Positions 46,313 to 57,800 of a stretch of DNA of 64,000 nucleotides are shown here, piece after piece. The stretch spans positions 944,001 to 1,008,000 of the forward strand of contig NC_045150.1 in the NCBI RefSeq assembly GCF_008831285.2. Reading direction: 5' to 3'. Position 1 is the stretch's first letter. Every line of letters starts with the position of its first letter. The position numbers were made by a program, and so were the translations under genes. The notes below the pieces were generated by a model, which worked only from the letters and a program-made list of their open reading frames with translations, was not told the origin of the DNA and did not search any database. This DNA is from Nymphaea colorata (lineage: Eukaryota > Streptophyta > Magnoliopsida > Nymphaeales > Nymphaeaceae).

Positions 46313-46752
46313 TCAAGCTGGAGCATACATATTAAACATGCTCAGCATGTCACAACATCTAGAGAAATCACCAATAGGAAGAGCTTTGGTGAAGATATCT
46401 GCAGCTTGATCTTCTGAAGGAACATGAGCAGTGGCAATGGTTCCTGCTTGAACGAGATCTCGAATGTAATGGCAATCCACCTCAATATGTTTAGTTCTTT
46501 CATGGAAAACTGGATTGTTTGTAATGTGTGTGGCTGCTTGATTGTCACAATACACCTTCATGGGAAGTGTGATTGACACACTTAAGCTGGATAGCATGGA
46601 TCTAGCCCACGTCATTTCTGCTGCTGTTTGAGCCATAGCTCTGTATTCGGATTCTGCACTAGATCTTGACACCACACCTTGTTTTTTGCTTCTCCACGAT
46701 ATGAGGTTTCCTCCCACAAATACACAAAATCCTGTGGTAGATTTTCTGTCCT
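46313..46752 (-). pseudogene. RNase H end of C4 pol (after frameshift)
   Basis: In another frame from the rest of pol: GGNLISWRSKKQGVVSRSSA, ESEYRAMAQ (catalytic E), VYCDNQAATHI (catalytic D), FHERTKHIEVDCHYIRD and EDQAADIFTKALP, the normal copia C-terminus. A one-base loss near 46820 (after SSPGK) shifts the frame, and a TAA follows the DADYAG motif at about 46758. Confidence 0.85.
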
Positions 46753-48561
46753 CTACTTAGCCAGCATAATCAGCATCACTATAGGCTTCCACTTCCAGAG
46801 TCTTGCCTTTTGTGAACAAAAGGCTTTGCCAGGAGAAGATTTCAGATATTTAACCACCATCAAAGCAGCATCCCAATGAACTTTCCTTGGTTTTTCCATA
46901 AATTGACTTAGTTTTCCCACTGCAAAACTAATGTCTGGTCTTGTCACGGTAACATAGAGAAGTTTTCCAATAAGGGATCTGTAAGATCTAGAATCCACTA
47001 ATTCTGTTTGGTCATCATGAAGATGTATACGTGGGTTCATAGGTAAATTTGCCGGTTTAGCTCCTAGCATCCCTGTGTCCTGCAATAAATCAAGGACATA
47101 TTTCCGTTGAGAGAGAACAACACCCTCACCATTGCGAGCAACTTCTATTCCCAAGAAGTATCGTAGATGACCTAGATCTTTCGTCACAAAGTGTTTTTGA
47201 AGAAACAACTTTGCATCAAAAATTTCTTGATCAGAATCACCTGTCAGGATAATATCATCAACATAAACCACGAGAACAGTTATACCTCGGGAAGCCTTCT
47301 TGATAAACAAGGAATGATCAAGAGGAGATCTCACAAAGCCACACTGTGAGACTACCTCGGAAAACTTGTGAAACCACGCACGAGGACTCTGTTTGAGTCC
47401 ATAAATAGCTTTCTTCAGCTTGCACACTTTTCCACACTCCCCCTGTCGTTCAAATCCCGGTGGTTGTTGCATATAGACAGTCTCATCAAGATCACCATAC
47501 AAAAAGGCGTTTTTGACATCCAGTTGATACATGTGCCAGTCATGGTGGACAGCCACAGAAATAATAAGACGAATGGTTCCCAACCGAGCAACTGGAGAGA
47601 AGGTCTCAAAGAAATCCACACCGTAGGTCTGCGTGTAGCCCTTAGCAACCAATCGAGCTTTGTATCGTTCCAAAGAACCATCAGAATTATACTTAACTGT
47701 GAATACCCACTTTGAGCCAACAATATCACATCGAGGAGGAGGATCAACAAGTTCCCAAGTGCCCCTCTGCACTAAGGCATCCATCTCATCTTGCATAGCC
47801 CGTCTCCATCGAGTGTCTAATAAGGCCTGCTGGTGACACGTAGGAACTGTATGAGCAGCCAAAGCATGAATGAATTGTTGCATATTTTTACTAACCCCAT
47901 CAGTAGACACAAAATGAGATATAGGATGTAAAGTACATTGTCGTCTGCCTTTGCGAAGAGCAATAGGTAAGTCTTGACAAGGATCAGAATGAGTAGGGCT
48001 ATGCGCTTCAGATGTACTTACCTCCTGAGAAACGGTTGGCAAAAGATTATGAGAAGGGTCCTGTCGACGTGTGTAGACCAGCGGTGGATCACGAAACTTG
48101 GACACAACAGACGAAGGAGATTCAACAGGGAACGACTCCAAAGGAATAGGAGGAATAGGTAGTGGGTCTGGAGACCGTAGCATCTCAGTAGACATAGGAG
48201 TGAGGCTATAATAAGGTTGAGACTCAAAGAAAGTGACATCCGCACTGATATACTCTTTTTGGGTCAAGGGATCAAAGCATTTGTAGCCTTTATGGTTTCT
48301 GGAGTAGCCAATGAAAATGCATTTAATGGCTTGGGCTCCCAATTTGTCACGTGTGGGTCCAAGAATGTGAACAAAGCATGTGCAACCAAATACTTTGGGA
48401 GCCACTGGAAACAAAGATCTTTGTGGGTGCACAAGTTTAATGGGGATCTGGTTATCAATGGAGGATGAGGGTAAACGATTGGTTAAGTAGCAAGCAGTAA
48501 GAATAGCATCTCCCCAAAAATATGCAGGGAGATTAGTATGAAGCATAAGGGAACGAGCCAC
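46753..48561 (-). pseudogene. Integrase end and reverse transcriptase of C4 (602-codon open frame)
   Basis: Open in the same frame as the gag-protease part. It contains the integrase tail (ARSLMLHTNLPAYFWGD, VFGCTCFVH, CIFIGYSRNHKGYKCFDP), the linker, and a complete RT: WVFTVKYNSDGSLERYKARL, VDFFETFSPVARLGTIR, YQLDVKNAFLYGDLDE, IYGLKQSPRAWFHKF, VLVVYVDDIILTGDS (active site YVDD) and LRYFLGIEVARNGEG. RNase H starts at RPDISFAVGKLSQFM. Apart from the frameshift at its end no damage is visible. Confidence 0.95.
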
Positions 48562-48984
48562 ATTTAAAAGTTGACGATGTTTTCGCTCAACTATTCCATT
48601 TTGCTGGGAAGTATGGGGACATGTAAACTAAGGAGAAATGCCATTATCTGAGTAAAACTTCATTAAGGTAGATGCTTTAAACTCAAGAGCATTATCAGTG
48701 CGAATGTTTTTAACAAGAATACCAAACTGGGTCTTTATTTCAATAATAAGGTTTTTGAGAGTACATACGACTTCAGACCTTTCCTTCAAAAGGAAAACCC
48801 AGGTGACTCGAGAATAATCATCTACGATGATAAGAAAATAACGAAATCTTGACCTACTAGCAACTCTGCTAGGACCCCACACATCAACATGAAGAAGATC
48901 AAATAGTCCACAACTGGACGTACTAAGACTCGATGAATAACTACTACGAGTGTGTTTGCCAAGTTGACAAGCTTCACACTGGAA
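48562..48984 (-). pseudogene. Integrase core of C4, two amber codons
   Basis: FQCEACQLGKHTRSS (zinc domain end), VDVWGPSRVASRSRF (first D), NIRTDNALEFKAS (second D) and the downstream QQNGIVERKHRQ (E) form a complete DDE core. Amber TAG codons at 48987-48985 and 48630-48628 interrupt an otherwise continuous frame; the second is where the family usually has glutamine (before FTCPHT). Confidence 0.9.
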
Positions 48985-50523
48985 CTACTCTGGTAAGGAG
49001 AGATGTGGAAGGAGATGACGGAGCTTGGAGACAGATGGATGACCAAGTCTGAGATGCCACTGGAACGAGGAGGACAACGATGTGATCGATGATGCTGCAA
49101 TACCCACGGGATCCGACAGGAAGTAGATGCCCCCTTTCTCATAGCCTCCACCAATCGTCTTCCCAGTAGGCAAGTCCTGAAATGAACATAAACCAGAGTC
49201 AAACGTAACACGACAATGTAAATCATTAACCAATTGTCCGACAGATAACAAATTTGTGGGAAACTTAGGAGCATATAACACATTGGGAATAGTCATAGAT
49301 TGAGAGATCTTGATATCTCCATATCCCATAATGGGTGACAATCTACCATCTGCAAGTCTCACATGACGTATCTGAGGTAGTGAGTGTAGCACAGTAAACA
49401 TAGAAGGCGTACTACAAAAGTGCCTCGATGCCCCAGAATCAATAATCCAAGTAGTACCTGTATCATGTGAGATAGTGTCAACAGACATAGCGCTGTCAGT
49501 CATAACTGTGGAGGCCGATGGCTGAGTAGATCTGTGTGCTAGAAAGTCCTCATACTCTGACTTATTGATACTCACAGTCATTGTCTCAGACTGAGAAGAA
49601 GATAAAGACTCATCTACTACTGATGACGCTGCTTGGGCCGCTCCAATAGAAGACTGTAAAGAGTTCTTTCCTAGCTTTGATGTAACATTTCTGCCTAAGG
49701 ATGGCGCTGCAGTAGGACGACCATGTTTATCCCAACATCTGTCTTCCAAATGACCTATTTTCCCACAATAAGTGCACTGAAATCTCCCCCGACCTCCTCC
49801 TGACCCACGGCCCATGCCTCTTCCCCTGAATAAACCGCGTCCACGTCCTCCTGAAGCTGCTAAGGCAGAGGCATGGATATCACTGGCAGGTGAAGAGAGG
49901 GTCACAACAAGACGACTAAGCCTGTTGTAGGCTTCAGCTAGATCAGGGATTTCTGCTCCAGTCAGCATCTGAGCCTTTGCTACTGCATATTCAGAGGAGA
50001 GACCCTGTAGGAATTTCGCAACCATAGACTGTTCACCATGGGTCTTATAACATGTTGGACATGGAGGACGTAATGCTTTAAGTCGCTCAGAGATGGACTT
50101 AAGGGAAGCGAAGTACTGAGCAAGACTTTGGTCACCCTGTTGCAGATTAAGTAGTTCCTCCTCTACCTGCAATATTTTGCTAATATTCCTGTCATTCGAG
50201 TAAGTCTGTTTCAAGAAATCCCACATTTGCTTAGCCGAGGTGTAGTATGCAATAATTGATGCAATTTGGGGTTGCACACTATTCATGATCCATGACATGA
50301 CAATATTATTATCTCCCTTCCATGAACTATATTTTCCACTCTTTTCAACAGGTTCGTTTTCTTCTATAACATGCTCCTTTTGATGTCCAATCACAGACAT
50401 CATAAACACACGAGACCAAATCTCATAGTTAGATCCATCTAACTTTACAGTAGAACCATACGAAAATGGATTTCCTCCACTTTTAACTTCATGAGAAAAA
50501 TCAGATTTATTACTTTCAGCCAT
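48985..50523 (-). CDS. Gag and protease of C4
   Basis: Start chosen at ATG 50523 (MAESNKSDFS); an in-frame ATG at 50538 adds only five residues. The N-terminal gag (LDGSNYEIWSRVFMM, MWDFLKQTYSND) is followed by a glycine/arginine-rich stretch, zinc knuckle CTYCGKIGHLEDRCW, protease WIIDSGASRHFC and pre-integrase WHLRLGHPSVSKLRHL. The frame is open for 513 codons and stops at an amber codon where the polyprotein should continue. Gag would assemble particles; the protease would release the enzymes. Product would be inactive for transposition without pol. Confidence 0.9.
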   Translation of the reverse strand: MAESNKSDFSHEVKSGGNPFSYGSTVKLDGSNYEIWSRVFMMSVIGHQKEHVIEENEPVEKSGKYSSWKGDNNIVMSWIMNSVQPQIASIIAYYTSAKQMWDFLKQTYSNDRNISKILQVEEELLNLQQGDQSLAQYFASLKSISERLKALRPPCPTCYKTHGEQSMVAKFLQGLSSEYAVAKAQMLTGAEIPDLAEAYNRLSRLVVTLSSPASDIHASALAASGGRGRGLFRGRGMGRGSGGGRGRFQCTYCGKIGHLEDRCWDKHGRPTAAPSLGRNVTSKLGKNSLQSSIGAAQAASSVVDESLSSSQSETMTVSINKSEYEDFLAHRSTQPSASTVMTDSAMSVDTISHDTGTTWIIDSGASRHFCSTPSMFTVLHSLPQIRHVRLADGRLSPIMGYGDIKISQSMTIPNVLYAPKFPTNLLSVGQLVNDLHCRVTFDSGLCSFQDLPTGKTIGGGYEKGGIYFLSDPVGIAASSITSLSSSFQWHLRLGHPSVSKLRHLLPHLSLPE

Positions 50524-50563
50524 CATAAATCTGTCCACAAGAGATCAACCACCAATAGCGAGA

Positions 50564-50567
<4 letters not shown>

Positions 50568-50621
<54 letters not shown>
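50568..50621. repeat. AT microsatellite in the leader of C4
   Basis: About 27 AT dinucleotides between the primer site and gag start of C4. Confidence 0.9.
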
Positions 50622-50623
<2 letters not shown>

Positions 50624-51265
50624 CTATTGAGAAAGAAACTGATCAACAAGAACCGACGTCCCACACGGCAACGTTAGATGCGCAGAAACAATCAACCTGC
50701 TGTCCAACTGTTGACAGCAATACCACAACAAAGAAGACTGCAATCTGAAGACAGAAAAACGCTGCTACCAGCAAGCCCACAACTGAAAACGAATCCCCAC
50801 TGTTTGCATTGTTTGCGCTGACCAACGACTTATCTATTTATGCATCTAACGCTGTTGTACCACAGTTTATCCTTCACAGATCATGAATAATGACAGCAAA
50901 TAAAACAATCAACATAAACTTGCCATAGACGTCATAGATAGCAGTCCTCCACTTGGCTGCGTTGATCATATAACATATCAAACCATAGGCGATTAATCAG
51001 CGCAGACTCCCACACAGCTGCAATACTATATATACTTCTGAAAAATCCACGGCTGGAGTCTATTCACGCATCTGTCCTAGCGTGAATAGACTCCTCCACA
51101 CTGTTCCGTTGCTGGAAAACAGCAACTAGAACAGGCGAGAGATGAAGGAGAAAGAAGACGGAGGAAGTAGAAGAGATCAAGCCTGAAAGGAGACGGAGGA
51201 TCGCCGACGGTGTGCGTCACGTCCGCGCGCTGGCTGTGTGCTTCAAGTCTCCAGTCACGTCCGTA

Positions 51266-51277
51266 GCTCTGATACCA
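51266..51277 (-). promoter_or_regulatory. Primer-binding site of C4
   Basis: Minus strand TGGTATCAGAGC, exact complement of the initiator-Met tRNA 3' end, abutting the LTR. Confidence 0.95.
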
Positions 51278-51499
51278 TGTTGCAGCGGAGAAGAAGAGAG
51301 TGAGAGAGAGAAGCTGCCGTGAGATTGAACCTTGAGAACACCTTCTTACGATAACCCTCATCTCTCTTATAAAAGAGATTAGGGTAAAAAGGGATTTACA
51401 AAATAACTCAATGGAAAATAAGGAAAATATTAAAGAGATCTTATAACTCTTTAATATTACAAGGAACCTCCTAAAACATAAAACTTTTCTTGTTCAACA
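51278..51499 (-). repeat. 5' LTR of C4
   Basis: TGTTGCAGCGG to TTGTTCAACA on the plus strand; one difference from the 3' LTR in 222 bases. Directly followed by the duplicated CATGC. Confidence 0.95.
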
Positions 51500-51836
51500 C
51501 ATGCTATCCACCAACCTATCTCTAGGCCTACTTTTGCCCCAATGTCTTCACATAATCCAATGTATGAAGCTTCTCCAGGATCTAGTCAGTCATCTTCAAG
51601 TACCATATATCCTATTCAGAAGTGTCTAAATGAGTCTAAACTTTCTCCTTCATCCTCTGTTTTCTTGTCTTCCATTATAAGTGATGTTGAACGCCACACA
51701 TTTGGTGAAGCAGTGAAACATTCCCATTGGCAGAATGCCATGGCTGAAGAGATTGAGGCTCTTGAGCAAAATGGCACATGGACAATTACTAGTCTCCCTC
51801 ATAAACAATCCATTGGTTGCCAATGGGTGTACAAAA
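51500..51836 (+). pseudogene. Copia C1 middle part, continued: integrase-RT linker to RT start
   Basis: Continues the C1 frame after C4: SSHNPMYEASPGSSQSSSST, HTFGEAVKHSHWQNAMAEEI, LEQNGTWTITSLPHKQSI and CQWVYKI. The sequence then changes abruptly to hAT at TCACAGTC. The next residues of the copia RT (S-D-S-T-I-E, LVAKGYTQ) are found on the minus strand at 34556 and leftward. Confidence 0.85.
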
Positions 51837-51844
51837 TCACAGTC
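51837..51844. other. Right inversion breakpoint
   Basis: TCACAGTC, the reverse complement of the left breakpoint 8-mer at 34549. Left of it is C1 coding sequence, right of it hAT subterminal GC-rich sequence. Confidence 0.8.
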
Positions 51845-52237
51845 GTTGTTGCCGTCGCCGCTGCCGTTCTGCCGCTACTGTCGTCTTTGTTTCGCTGCTG
51901 CCGTCGCCGGAGAGGACCCTGCGTTCGCCACCCCTACCTTCCCTGTCGCTGCCGTCACCGGAGAGGAGAAAACTTAAAAAAACGAAAACGGGTTTCGAAC
52001 TTAAGGTTTTTTAACGTTAACATAGTTTTAAAAGATAAAATCAAATAATCATTAAAATAAAAAAACAGACATTTGGACTCGGTCAACTTTGACCGTGTCC
52101 AAAAATGGATGGATACGGCCTCCAGTGCGTTGACCATACCCGGTACGGTCAACGCCTCAAATTGGCGTACCGGGTGCCGTACCCGTATCGGTACCGGATG
52201 GGTACTCCTTCTTTGGAGCCGTACCCATGTTACAGAG
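51837..52237 (+). mobile_element. hAT transposon, terminal part (right of the inversion)
   Basis: GC-rich subterminal repeats (GCCGTCGCCGCTGCCG) are followed by GGTACCG/GTACCC-rich sequence and the terminus CCGTACCCATGTTACAGAG, then the duplication ATTATGAT (52238-52245). Its mate is at 37581. There is no coding sequence in this part; valine- and arginine-rich open frames here are by-products of the GC repeats. Confidence 0.85.
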
Positions 52238-53327
52238 ATTATGATGAAACATTCAGACCTTTGATCAAAATGGGAACAATCTGTGTGATTATATCATTGG
52301 CAGTTGAATATGGATGGAGACTACATCAAATGGACGTAAAGAATGCTTTTATTCATGGTGATTTGAGGGAGGAAGTATATATGGAACAACCTCCAGGATA
52401 TACGAAAGGAGATCCTCATGCATGGGTTTGTAAACTAAGAAAATCTATTTATGGACTCAAACAGGCCTCACGCTTGTGGTTTGATCGTTTCTCCTGCAAG
52501 ATTCAAGAATGTGGTTTTCAGAGATGTCCTTTAAAATTTAAATCACTCTCTTTTCATCTATCGAAAGGAAAACATATTTACTTTACTTCTTATATATGTT
52601 GATGATGTTGTTATCACAGGCAATTCAGAAAAACACATAGAAGAAGTTAAAGTTTGATGATGCAAAACTTCAAAATGAAAGAGCTTGATGATTTACGATC
52701 CTTTCTTGGAGTGGAGATTGATAGGCACAATGATTGCCTCACATTGACACAACAGAAATACACGTTGGATCTACTGAAAAAGACAAATATGTCGGATTGT
52801 AAGCCTGTGGAGAGCTTGGTGATTTATGATCCTTTCTTGGAGTGGAGATTGATAGGCACAATGATCGCCTCACATTGACACAACAGAAATACACGTTAGA
52901 TCTATTGAAAAAGACATATATGTCTAATTGTAAGCCTGTTGGTACTCCTAGTGTTCTAAATCAAAGGCTAAGTGCTCAGGATGGAGAGTTATATGAAGAT
53001 CCTACATAATATCGAAGTATTGTTGAGACACTTCAATATTTTACATTCACTAGACCAGATATTATATATGTTGTGAATCAAGTATCTCAATTTATGCATG
53101 CACCTAGAGATACTCACATGGATGTTGTCAAAAGAATATTAAGATATCTAAAAGGGACAGTAGGAGATGGCTTAGTTTATGGTAAGAGTGAAAATATAAC
53201 TGTTGGACATCAATTTATGACATTCATAAATGTAGATTGGGCTGGAGATAAAGTCCATGTCTGGTTTTTGTATTTTCATTGGACGTAATCTTGTGTCTTG
53301 GAGTTGTCAAAAGCAAAAGGCAGTGGC
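52238..53327 (+). pseudogene. Copia C6: RT and start of RNase H
   Basis: Second half of the element whose first half is C2. Starts DYDETFRPLIKMGTICVI, then HQMDVKNAFIHGDLREEV, SIYGLKQASRLWFDRF and, after a frameshift, the active site IYVDDVVITGNSE. LDDLRSFLGVEIDRHND is present twice because of a tandem duplication. RNase H begins with VNQVSQFMHAPRDTHMDVVK and NLVSWSCQKQKAVA, where C7 is inserted. Stops and indels make it inactive. Confidence 0.9.
52683..52945 (+). repeat. 132-bp tandem duplication inside C6 RT
   Basis: GCTTGATGATTTACGATCC at 52683 and GCTTGGTGATTTATGATCC at 52815 start two copies that run to AAGCCTGTGGAG / AAGCCTGTTGGT, with a handful of differences. Confidence 0.9.
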
Positions 53328-53635
53328 TGTTAAAATCCAGCACATTCTCACGATGTTCAAAGTCCTTGTAATATGTGAAGTTTCTTAGGATTCTACGTTC
53401 TTATAGAATGTGTTGAGGTAGTTAATGTCATTGTACTATGTGAAGAGTCTCCTAGGATTCTACGATTGGAGACTCTTCGAATTCTGAAATTGAAATTATA
53501 AATAGGGTCTGGGCAGACCATCTTGGTTACGGCTTCTTCTCCTCAGCTTCTTCTTGTTTTCATTCTCTCTCTCTCTCTATCTTCCTGCGTGAGTGCTGTT
53601 TTTTGGTTTTAGATATTGGTGCTACATTTCTATCA
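53328..53635 (+). repeat. 5' LTR of C7
   Basis: TGTTAAAATCCAGCAC to TTTCTATCA. It differs from the 3' LTR at roughly eleven positions plus a 2-4 bp CT-run indel. ATTATAAATAGGG (about 53493) is the likely TATA box. Confidence 0.95.
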
Positions 53636-53647
53636 TGGTATCAAAGC
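53636..53647 (+). promoter_or_regulatory. Primer-binding site of C7
   Basis: TGGTATCAAAGC, one base from the initiator-Met tRNA complement. Confidence 0.9.
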
Positions 53648-53856
53648 ACCAGGTTACGTTATCTCTACCTAACAAAATGCCCAAACAGGTCTGATCTGGT
53701 TAGAACTCTTTTCTCATCTTGTCTTGATCCTGAATTTACTTTTCTCTTGCGTAATTCTTGTTCCTTTTTCTTCTTGCTTACCTAAGGACACATCTTATTA
53801 TATCGTGTCTTCTTTCCCTCTCATCTTTTACTTGTATACCCTTTTTTTATGCTGTC

Positions 53857-54891
53857 ATGGAAAACCTTTCGCAGTCTGGTATGTCCTCAAATTTTCTTCC
53901 TCACCTTATTACCGAAAAACTCAACCATGAGAATTATCTAACCTGGAAAAGGCAGATCATGCCTTTTATAAGAAGTCAAGGCCTTTTTGGACATCTCGAT
54001 GGTTCAACAAGGGCTCCACCAATATCTGTTTTGCAGGAAATAAAGAATGAGGCAGGAGAGGTCATTGCTGTTCAAGAAATTAGCAACCCTGAACATGTTG
54101 TGTGGATGAGACGTGACCAAAGTCTTGTTGCATATATTTTATCTACGCTATCTCAACAAGTGTTACTTTCAGTTTCTGATGGCTGTACTGCAGAAGAATT
54201 ATGGGAAACCCTTGCTGATACCTTTTCCCAAATATCAGAAGCTCGGATTATGTACTTAAAGAAAGAATTTCAGAATTTGAACAAAGGTTCAACATCTATC
54301 ATGGATTATTTGGGGCGCATTAAAGCTGTCGCAGACCAACTTGCTGCTTCAGGGAATAACATTTATGATAAGGAGAAAGTGTAACAAACTTTAAGTGGAC
54401 TTGGGCATGATTATCATGCTTTTATTACAGCTCTTGAGGTGCTCCCTGTTTTGCCTTCCTTCAACAAATTACAAGGTAAACTTCTCCAACACGAAATGAA
54501 TATGAAAAGAGTCATTGAAAGGACTGATCAAGGGATCTCCCAAAATGTGTTGGCCATGAATGTAAAATTTGGTCAGAACCATGAGAACTTTAATCAAAGT
54601 GGTCGCGGCATTCTACCGACACCAAATAATCAAGGTATGCCTCAATTGAATACTTCAAGAAGGATACCAGTTTGTTTTCAATGTAACAAGAAAGGGCACA
54701 TGAAGGCACAATGCTGGTTTAATCCTCAAAATAAAAACAAAGGGGTAAGACATGATTACAAACGAGGACAAAATCCTAAATCCACCGATGAAGATATGCA
54801 ACAACTATTGATGACCGCATTCTCAAAGATGACTATAAAGCAAAATGAGCAGGAGAATGGTTCTTGGATTCAAGTGCAGCTACTCATGTGA
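53857..54891 (+). pseudogene. Gag of C7
   Basis: Start at ATG 53857 (MENLSQSGMSS). The capsid region has LNHENYLTWKRQIMPFI, VLLSVSDGCTAEELWETL and LKKEFQNLNKGSTSIMDYL. A TAA at 54382-54384 interrupts the frame, which continues LSGLGHDYHAFITALEVLP to the zinc knuckle CFQCNKKGHMKAQCW. Near 54860 the frame shifts into pol. An upstream in-frame ATG at 53758 would add a hydrophobic leader unlikely to be used. Confidence 0.9.
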
Positions 54892-57800
54892 TAGGGAATG
54901 CAGGTAAATTGACTAACTTATCCCCTCATTATGGTAGAAACTGCATTATAACAGGTGATGGAAAATCTCATCCCATTACACATATTGGAAATGCACATAT
55001 TCCATTGTCATCTTCCTCTCTATCATTGTCTAATGTTGTTCTTGCTCCTAATATAAAAAAGAACATCATATCCATTTCTAAACTCATTGATGATGCAAAC
55101 TCTTCTGTTGAATTCACACCTTCTTCTGTCTATGTCAAAGACCTCCAAACGAAGAAAATGTTCACTAAAGGGGAGCGTCAAGGGAATATGTATGTCCTCA
55201 AGGAATGTCTACCTAAGGATTCGTCCACCTTTGGTATAGGATTGAAGACATTTTCTCTTTCTCATAATGCGTCACCAGCTTCAAGTTCTTGCCATTTCCA
55301 ATCAAAAGTAAGGGTCTCTAACCAATTTTTGGAGCATGATCTATGGCATAATCGGTTGGGACATTGTGGCCGACATTTTGTTGAAAAACTTGTCACAGAT
55401 AGTCTCATTCCAAGATCAAGTTTACCTCTTACTCCAAGTGTCAAAAAATGTTCAAGTTGTGAACTTTGTAAGGGTCATGTTTTACCTTTTCATAATATAA
55501 ATCAAATGGCTTCCAAACCTTTTGAAATTATTTTTTCTGATGTTTGGGGGCCAGCTTCTATTGATTCCATGTCTGGTTCACGATATTATGTCTTATTCAT
55601 TGACTCTTACTCATGTTTCACGTGGATTTACTTCATGAAACACAAATCAGAAGTACTCCACATATTTCGGAACTTCTATGCCATGATTCAAACCAAATTT
55701 TCATGCAATGTGGTGCATTTTCAATGTGATGGTGGGGGAGAATATTCCTCACTTGATTTTATTGAATTTCTACGTGAAAAAGGGATAACTAGACAAATCT
55801 CCTGCCCTTATACACCACAACAAAATGGTGTAGTTGAGCGAAAACATCGACATATAGTTGAAAGCGCCATGAGCATGATGCATGATACTAATGTGCCCAT
55901 TTCTTTATGGGCTGAAGCCTTCCATACAGCTGTATACATAATAAATTGTTTGCCTATGACACTCTTGATGTCTAAATCGTCATATTTCACACTCTTAGGC
56001 AAACAACCTGATTATAAGAAATTGAGGGTTTTTGGCTATGTATGCTATGTTCACATTGATGTTGCCTTGGGGAACAAGTTTCAAGACAAAACTATTCAAT
56101 GTATATTTGTTGGATATGCTGATGAATATAAAGGTTTTCGATGCTATGACCCAACAACTAAACGCATCAAGACTTCAAGAAATGTTATTTTTGATGAACA
56201 TAGTTTTGATGACACTAATGAAATGCCTATGACTCTTGAATCTTATGATCTCTGGATCAGTACACAGTTATTCAATGCAGATCCTGCTTCAGAAAATGAT
56301 GTGTCTCGGGGTCAAGATCAAGAGAGATTAATACAGTCGTCGGATGTGGCCCAAAGTGAAAATCAAGAGAGTCCAACACAATCATCAAGTCATCACGAAA
56401 GCAATAATGAAGAACAGAGCAACAATTCACATCGGTTTTTGGGTCTCACCTACAGTCGACGACTAAGGGACAAAGATGCTCACAATGAAGAAGACAACAT
56501 GCCCCACCTTAGAAGTTCCCAACACATTCGCCATCCTATTCACAGGTGGGTTAGCTATGATTCTTTATCACTTGACTTTCAGTTATTCATGGCAAAAGTT
56601 GGCAAGGAAGAAGAACCTACTTCATTTGATCAAGCATCTAAATCACATTATTGGAGAAAGGCTAGGAGAGAAGAAATGGATGCCTTGCATGAATGTGGAA
56701 CATGGGAGATCGTTCCAAGACCACACGAAAAGAACATAGTGGGCTCCAAGTGGGTATACAAAATCAAATACAAACCTGACGACAGCATAGAAAGACACAA
56801 AGCAAGGTTAGTAGCAAAAGGGTTTACTCAATAGTTTGGGCATGATTATGATGAGACGTTCAGTCCCATAATCAAAATGGGAACCGTTCGCATAATTATA
56901 TCCCTTGCTGTTAAATATGGGTGGAAGCTAAATCAATTAGACGTTAAGAATGTCTTCCTTCATGGTGACTTGAAGGAAGAAGTTTTCATGGAGCTACCTC
57001 TTGGCTTTGTTGAAAAGGACTCTAGTGAATGAGTTTGCAAACTAAAAAAATCTTTGTATGGACTTAAGCAAGCATCGCGGTCATGGTTTGATAGTTTTTC
57101 AAACAAAATTACGGAATACGGATTTCAAAACAGTCCTCTCGACCATTCCCTTTTCATTTTCAAGAAAGAAAATGTTATTACCCTCCTCCTTATATATGTT
57201 GACGACATCATCATTACAGGGAGCTCAGAAAAACACTTTGATGAGATAAAGGGTTTGTTAATGAGAAACTTTAAGATGAAAGACCTTGGAAGCCTGCGAT
57301 ATTTTCTTGGGGTTGATAGGCAAGGAGATCATCTTACCTTGACACAACAAAAATATACTCTTGACCTATTGGACAGAACATGCATGAAAGGTTGTAAGCC
57401 TGCTGAAACACTGAGTGTTCTGAACCAAAGAATGAGCATAAATGATGGGGAAACATATGAAGACCCCACCAAATATCGCAGCATTGTTGCTGCCTTGCAA
57501 TATTTAACATTTACTAGACCTGATATTACCTATGCGGTAAATCAAGTGTCTCAATTTATGCATGCACCAAGGGACATACATATGAATGCAGTTAAAAGGA
57601 TACTAAGGTATCTCAGGGGAACTGTTGGAGATGGATTAGTGTATTGTAAAAGTGGAAATGAAGTTGCTGATCATGAATTAATCACATATACTGACGCTGA
57701 TTGGGCTGGAGATCCAAACGAAAGAAGATCTATCTCTGGTTTTTGCATCTTTATAGGCAAAAAATTGGTATCTTGGAGTAGTAGAAAACAAAGAGCAGTT

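Larger units (their letters stand above)
46084..51499 (-). mobile_element. Young, nearly intact copia element C4
   Basis: 5416 bp with two 222-bp LTRs that differ at one position, flanked by CATGC (46079-46083 and 51500-51504). Polypurine tract (minus CAGCTTGAGGGGGAG) and initiator-Met tRNA primer site are intact. The gag-pol frame is continuous apart from two TAG codons, one frameshift and one TAA. It is inserted in the integrase-RT linker of C1. Confidence 0.95.

Noticed and set aside
51842-52048. Valine/arginine-rich continuation of the copia frame after 51840
   Set aside because: It is translation of hAT subterminal GC repeats; the copia similarity stops exactly at the breakpoint.
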